Notes under the pieces: model-generated
Seen by the model: only the letters and a program-made list of their open reading frames with translations
What the model was told of the DNA's origin: nothing
Databases searched by the model: none
DNA from: Spirochaetaceae bacterium
GTDB lineage: Bacteria; Spirochaetota; Spirochaetia; Treponematales; Breznakiellaceae
Direction of reading: 5' to 3'
NCBI GenBank assembly: GCA_031290205.1
Contig: JAITNZ010000014.1
Coordinates: 1-23,489 of the forward strand
Length of the DNA stretch: 23,489 bases
Part shown: positions 20,184 through 23,489 of the stretch, in pieces
Numbering within the stretch: position 1 is the first letter of the stretch
Layout: each line of letters opens with the position of its first letter
Program-made: the position numbers and the translations under genes

Positions 20184-20212
20184 TTGACAGATTCTCACTC
20201 AGGGTATACCAT
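20184..20212 (+). promoter_or_regulatory. Probable promoter of the TRAP operon
   Basis: TTGACA (20184-20189) is followed after 17 bases by TACCAT (20207-20212), or after 15 by TATACC (20205-20210). Downstream, the leader has a GGCTTA/TAAGCC stem (20221-20247) with a T-rich loop and then an A-run, before the GGAGG of dctP. Confidence 0.5.
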
Positions 20213-20278
20213 TACATCAGGGCTTAGGGATTTTTTTACTTAAGCCTCAAAAAAAATAATATCTCTTGGAGGAGATCT

Positions 20279-21277
20279 ATGAAAAAGTTTTTATTGATGA
20301 GCGTTTTGACGCTCGTTGCGGGTTCGTTTGTTTTTGCCTCTGGCGGCGGAGACAGTTCGAAAATTCAGGTGGTTTTTGCTGGTACCGAAGGCGATACGAG
20401 CGGACAGAGCCGCATGATGAAGGAAACGGCGGATATTTTGAATAAAACTGGCCGGTATGCGGTGAAGGTGTATACGGCTGGGTCCTTGTCCGGCGATACC
20501 GACGACCTTGTTCAGCAGGCGAAGATGGGCGGCAACCTCGTCATACCGTCGGATCCGGGCAGGCTCGCCAGCCAGTTTCAGATTCCCGACCTCAACATTC
20601 TGATGGCGCCCTATGTTCTTACCGACTACACGATTTTGCAAAAGCTTCCCGATACGGAGCTTTACAAAACATGGCAGGCAGCCCTTGAAGCACAGGGCGT
20701 GGTGCTGCTCGCCGATATGTTCAACGGCTTCCGCAACTTTTACACGACGAAGGATGTTACCAAGCTTGCCGACCTTAAGGGGCTGCGCATCCGTGGGTTC
20801 GGCAATGCCGTCGGCAATGCCCTTGCCAAATACTTAGGCTATGCGCAGACGACGATGAACGCCACCGATATTTATTCGGGCATTCAGGCAAAATCCCTCG
20901 ACGGCTGCGAAATTCAGGCTTCGACAGCGGACAGCTATCGGCTCTACGAAGTAACGAGCTCGCTCGCCCTTACCAAACACTATATGCTTCAGAGCAGCTT
21001 TGTCTGCGGAAAGGCGCTGCTCGACAAGCTCGACGATACTGAAAAGGCGTTCTTCATCAAAACGGTGTCCGACACCGCCGCAAAGTATTCGAAGATCATC
21101 GCCGACGAGGAGCAGGGATACTACGATTCCTACAAGAGCAAGGGGAACGGCAAGACGAAAATCAACACGGTTAACACCAAAGAATTTTCGGATGCAGTGG
21201 CGCCGCTTTACACGAACAACGATCTTAAAATGACTGCAGGACTCAAAGCGACGCTGTTCAAACAGCTCGGCATTTAA
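20279..21277 (+). CDS. dctP: TRAP transporter substrate-binding protein, DctP family
   Basis: The periplasmic receptor of a sodium-driven TRAP importer. The 332-residue protein has a signal peptide (MKKFLLMSVLTLVAGSFVFA, then SGG) without a lipobox cysteine, so the protein should be free in the periplasm. The mature part shows the DctP layout, with a TAGSLSGDTDDLVQQAKMG segment, an FNGFRNFYTT stretch and the conserved ADLKGLRIRGFGNAVG region. Its arginine in LRIR is the likely carboxylate clamp of the family. The substrate is probably an organic acid, but which one cannot be told. The start has a strong GGAGG. It is the first gene of the operon, five bases before dctQ, behind the predicted promoter and tandem repeats. 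Confidence 0.92.
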   Translation: MKKFLLMSVLTLVAGSFVFASGGGDSSKIQVVFAGTEGDTSGQSRMMKETADILNKTGRYAVKVYTAGSLSGDTDDLVQQAKMGGNLVIPSDPGRLASQFQIPDLNILMAPYVLTDYTILQKLPDTELYKTWQAALEAQGVVLLADMFNGFRNFYTTKDVTKLADLKGLRIRGFGNAVGNALAKYLGYAQTTMNATDIYSGIQAKSLDGCEIQASTADSYRLYEVTSSLALTKHYMLQSSFVCGKALLDKLDDTEKAFFIKTVSDTAAKYSKIIADEEQGYYDSYKSKGNGKTKINTVNTKEFSDAVAPLYTNNDLKMTAGLKATLFKQLGI

Positions 21278-21282
21278 TTGAG

Positions 21283-21756
21283 ATGAGAAAAGTGTACCGC
21301 CTCCTCTGTAAAGCAGAGGTGATTGTGTGCGGGACGGGGTTCGTCGGCTTAATAGCGTTGGTCTTTATGTCGGCGATACTCCGTTTTTTCCGCGTTTCCA
21401 TGTCATGGAATATTGACATGGCGATGCTCCTTCTGGCGTGGACGGCGTTTCTCGGCGCCGATATAGCATACCGGAGCGGGCAGCTCGTCGGCATCGACCT
21501 GTTTACCCGAAACCTCCCGAAAAAACTGCGGAGTATACTCGAAATATTTCTCTTCATCATTATTCTCGTGGGGCTTGGATTTGTGGTATTTTTCGGCGCG
21601 AAACTGGCAAAAGACGAATGGATTAGGACGTATCAATCGATGCCGGTGCCCTATTCAATCGTTACCATCAGCATCGTTCTCGCCTCAGTATCGATGATAT
21701 TCTCGACTATGCTCAAGATACGGCGCCGTATCTTGAGTTTAGCCAAAAAGGAGTAG
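21283..21756 (+). CDS. dctQ: TRAP transporter small permease, DctQ family
   Basis: The 157-residue membrane protein has four predicted helices, with the conserved SWNIDMAMLLLAWTAFLGAD segment in the second and the RSGQLVGIDLF loop after it, as in DctQ proteins. It forms the small membrane part of the importer together with DctM. The start at 21283 is five bases after the dctP stop and lacks a strong Shine-Dalgarno, so translation is probably coupled. It ends in a basic RRRILSLAKKE tail and is followed three bases later by dctM. The four-helix form is separate from DctM, not fused. Confidence 0.92.
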   Translation: MRKVYRLLCKAEVIVCGTGFVGLIALVFMSAILRFFRVSMSWNIDMAMLLLAWTAFLGADIAYRSGQLVGIDLFTRNLPKKLRSILEIFLFIIILVGLGFVVFFGAKLAKDEWIRTYQSMPVPYSIVTISIVLASVSMIFSTMLKIRRRILSLAKKE

Positions 21757-21759
21757 CGC

Positions 21760-23046
21760 ATGTCGTTTTTGTTGCTCTGTTTTGTGGTGTTCCTCGTGCT
21801 GGGGATGCCGATTGCCTTTGTTATCGGCATCGCCGGCATGGCGTATTTTGCGGTAACGCCCGTCCTGCCCCCCGAAATCGTCGTCCAGCGGATTGTCGCG
21901 CAGAGCCAGTCCTTTGCGTTTCTCGCCGTGCCCTTCTTCATCTTTGCCGGCAACCTGATGAACGTCTCCGGCATCACCGAGCGCCTGCTCCGGCTTGCCC
22001 GTATGCTCACGCGGAAGATGTATGGGGGGACAGCCCAAATTAGCGTCGTGATGAGCACGCTGATGGGCGGCGTTTCGGGCTCGGCGACCGCCGATGCCGC
22101 GATGGAGACCCGCATCCTCGGACCCGAAATGATGCGGATCGGCTATAAAAAGGGCTATATCTGCGCGGTAAACTGCGTTACTGCGCTGATTACGGCGACC
22201 ATCCCGCCGAGCCTCGGGCTGATAATCTTCGGCTTTGTCGGCGAAGTGTCGATAGGGCGGCTCTTTGCCGCAGGCATCATCCCCGGCATCCTGATGATGG
22301 CGTTCCTCATGGCAACGACGAGCCTTACCTCGCGCTACTACCGGTACGACCCGCCGAGGAAGGATGTGCAGGCGCTGGGCGCAAAAGAACTTATCACCGA
22401 CCTGAGCGATTCGATATGGGCGCTACTCTTCCCGATAATCCTCATCGTCGGCATCCGTTTCGGCATCTTCACCGCCTCCGAATCCGGCGCGTTTGCCGTC
22501 GTCTATGCGCTCGTCATCGGGAAGTTCGTCTATAAAGAGCTTACCTGGGAAAAGTTCAAGAGTGCGCTGGTAACGACGGTTAAAGACAACGGCGCCATCA
22601 TGCTGATCATCGCCATGTCCGGTCCCTTCAGCTATGCGATTACTTGGGTGCAGCTTCCCAGCGTGATGAGCCAGTTTATCTTCGGCATTACCGACAACCC
22701 CCAGTTGCTCACGATTATCATGCTGGGCTTCCTCTTTGTTTCGGGGATGTTCGTCGATAGCAACGTGAACTTCCTCCTCCTTACGCCGATTTTCCTGCCA
22801 ATGGTAACGTCCGTTGGGATGGACCCCGTGCATTTCGGCGTCCTCATGGCAACGATAGTCACGCTCGGCGTGATGACGCCGCCCATCGGCTCGGCGCTCT
22901 ACACGGTCTGTGGCATCATAGACTGCCCGCCGGAGGAATACACCAAATACTCGCTCCCCTTCATGGGCGCGGTTCTGCTGGAGCTGGCGATTCTCGTCTT
23001 CCTGCCAGGACTCGTGCTCTGGATACCGAACTTGGTTTTCGGATAG
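21760..23046 (+). CDS. dctM: TRAP transporter large permease, DctM family
   Basis: The 428-residue protein has about a dozen hydrophobic helices and drives sodium-coupled transport across the inner membrane. Typical DctM motifs are present: AGNLMNVSGITERLLRLAR near residue 65, the helix-hairpin MGGVSGSATADAA, TATIPPSLGLIIFG, and near the end LGVMTPPIGSALYTVCGI. The start ATG 21760 has AAGGAG ahead of it. With DctP and DctQ it completes a three-part transporter. No TatT-like partner or two-component regulator lies next to it. A G-rich/C-rich stem 50-60 bases downstream (23096-23110) is a weak terminator candidate. Confidence 0.95.
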   Translation: MSFLLLCFVVFLVLGMPIAFVIGIAGMAYFAVTPVLPPEIVVQRIVAQSQSFAFLAVPFFIFAGNLMNVSGITERLLRLARMLTRKMYGGTAQISVVMSTLMGGVSGSATADAAMETRILGPEMMRIGYKKGYICAVNCVTALITATIPPSLGLIIFGFVGEVSIGRLFAAGIIPGILMMAFLMATTSLTSRYYRYDPPRKDVQALGAKELITDLSDSIWALLFPIILIVGIRFGIFTASESGAFAVVYALVIGKFVYKELTWEKFKSALVTTVKDNGAIMLIIAMSGPFSYAITWVQLPSVMSQFIFGITDNPQLLTIIMLGFLFVSGMFVDSNVNFLLLTPIFLPMVTSVGMDPVHFGVLMATIVTLGVMTPPIGSALYTVCGIIDCPPEEYTKYSLPFMGAVLLELAILVFLPGLVLWIPNLVFG

Positions 23047-23115
23047 CTAACTTCAGCACCTCCCGCACCTGTAAAGAGAAGGGTAATTAGGGAGGAGGGG
23101 GGAGCCCCCTGTCAA

Positions 23116-23133
23116 CCGAAAAATAAATTGCAC
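23116..23133 (+). repeat. 18-bp direct repeat, right copy (flanks the TRAP operon)
   Basis: Identical to 20055-20072. It follows the CAGCACCTCCCG motif (23053-23064) and the AGGGGG-GAG-CCCCCT stem (23096-23110), the same order as upstream of dctP. Confidence 0.75.
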
Positions 23134-23160
23134 ACGGTAGAAAGCCATGATAAACGCAAA

Positions 23161-23323
23161 GGTTTAATTGTCCGCAGATTAACGCGGATTTTCACGAATT
23201 TATTGATAAGTGTCCGCGAATACACGCTAAGAACCGCGAATATCGATGAGTGTCTTCATCATTATTCGCGTCCTTCGCGGACTTTTTCTGCGTTAATCTG
23301 CGGACACTATAGCTAATTAAACC
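23161..23323. repeat. Long imperfect inverted repeat
   Basis: The outer arms share GGTTTAATT and TCCGCAGATTAACGC (left 23161-23185; right 23289-23321, with a nine-base insert between the two blocks). An inner pair GTCCGCGAA (23212-23220) / TTCGCGGAC (23273-23281) and CGCGAAT/ATTCGCG blocks lie inside. The whole could fold into a branched hairpin of about 160 bases. It ends inside the transposase fragment and supplies its stop codon. It may be a MITE-like or housekeeping-repeat element. No gene is visible in 23047-23312. Confidence 0.75.
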
Positions 23324-23489
23324 CCTCGATGTTCTGTTGGGTTATCGAACTCGTCACCCCGAAAGACCTCCCGATGGTTAAATATAAAAAAACCAGTTGC
23401 AAAAGATCAACCACCGTTTTTAGCTTGCGAGTTCGAGTAAAGGCTTTAAATTCTCTTGCCTTCTCCTTCCAGCCGTCTGGCATTAATGT
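23313..23489 (-). pseudogene. IS4-like transposase, N-terminal fragment
   Basis: On the minus strand an open frame enters from the window edge, passes an ATG at 23483 and ends in a TAG at 23313-23315. Its product reads MPDGWKEKAREFKAFTRTRK, then a leucine-rich LLQLVFLYLTIGRSFG segment. This is the pattern I know from the start of IS4-family transposases (PEGWxEKARELGALxRxRK...LLRLLLLYL). It stops after about 57 codons, where the inverted repeat begins, long before any DDE catalytic residue. The fragment is therefore the dead N terminus of an insertion sequence. Its 5' end and any terminal repeat lie beyond the window. Confidence 0.7.

Noticed and set aside
23390..23445. tRNA-like GAGTTCGAGT sequence
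   Set aside because: No acceptor or anticodon stem pairs around it; it lies in the transposase fragment.

Overview
The window reads as a chromosomal segment of a moderately GC-rich, Gram-negative anaerobe. A spirochaete of the Treponema group is my best guess. This rests on the style of the rimP-nusA-infB cluster (a NusA with a C-terminal zinc ribbon and a very long, repeat-rich IF-2), a FlgN-like flagellar chaperone candidate, a DctP-type TRAP transporter and a large M23/LysM cell-wall peptidase. It is an inference from gene style, not from a marker gene. No rRNA, tRNA or CRISPR array was found.

Layout. Positions 1-3826 (+) are an AT-rich surface-polysaccharide region: an array of small hairpins that cuts off the 5' end of a membrane-protein gene, a nucleotide-sugar dehydrogenase, an NAD-dependent epimerase, a tiny coupled ORF and a family-2 glycosyltransferase. 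A FlgN-like gene (-) and a GNAT acetyltransferase (+) follow. Positions 5276-10309 (-) hold rimP-nusA-infB, with a promoter and a promoter-proximal terminator-like hairpin, and a duplicated rimP start region. Positions 10310-10945 are a gene-free, hairpin-rich interval. Positions 10946-15231 (-) look like one operon: M23/LysM peptidase, a 42-aa membrane or secreted peptide missed by simple ORF calling, an exported helical-repeat protein, a membrane glycosyltransferase and a PlsC-type acyltransferase. Then come argG, a two-gene restriction-modification-like cassette (EcoRI-type adenine methyltransferase plus DUF262-HNH protein) and mtnN, all on the - strand. A second gene-free interval (19716-20278) carries the mtnN promoter, GC-rich hairpins, a 10-bp tandem repeat and a promoter for the + strand TRAP operon dctP-dctQ-dctM. 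The window ends in a long imperfect inverted repeat that truncates an IS4-like transposase fragment.

The most interesting signals are regulatory and mobile. The methyltransferase promoter has a run of seven G in its -35/-10 spacer and would give a nearly leaderless mRNA, so phase variation is possible. The R-M cassette lies between two copies of a leader element that also occurs upstream of mtnN, which suggests insertion into the argG leader. The rimP-nusA-infB promoter is followed at once by a terminator-like hairpin, which suggests attenuation. The rimP and mtnN promoters share the sequence just upstream of -35. Several families of short palindromes and direct repeats are spread through the gaps and sometimes reach into gene ends.
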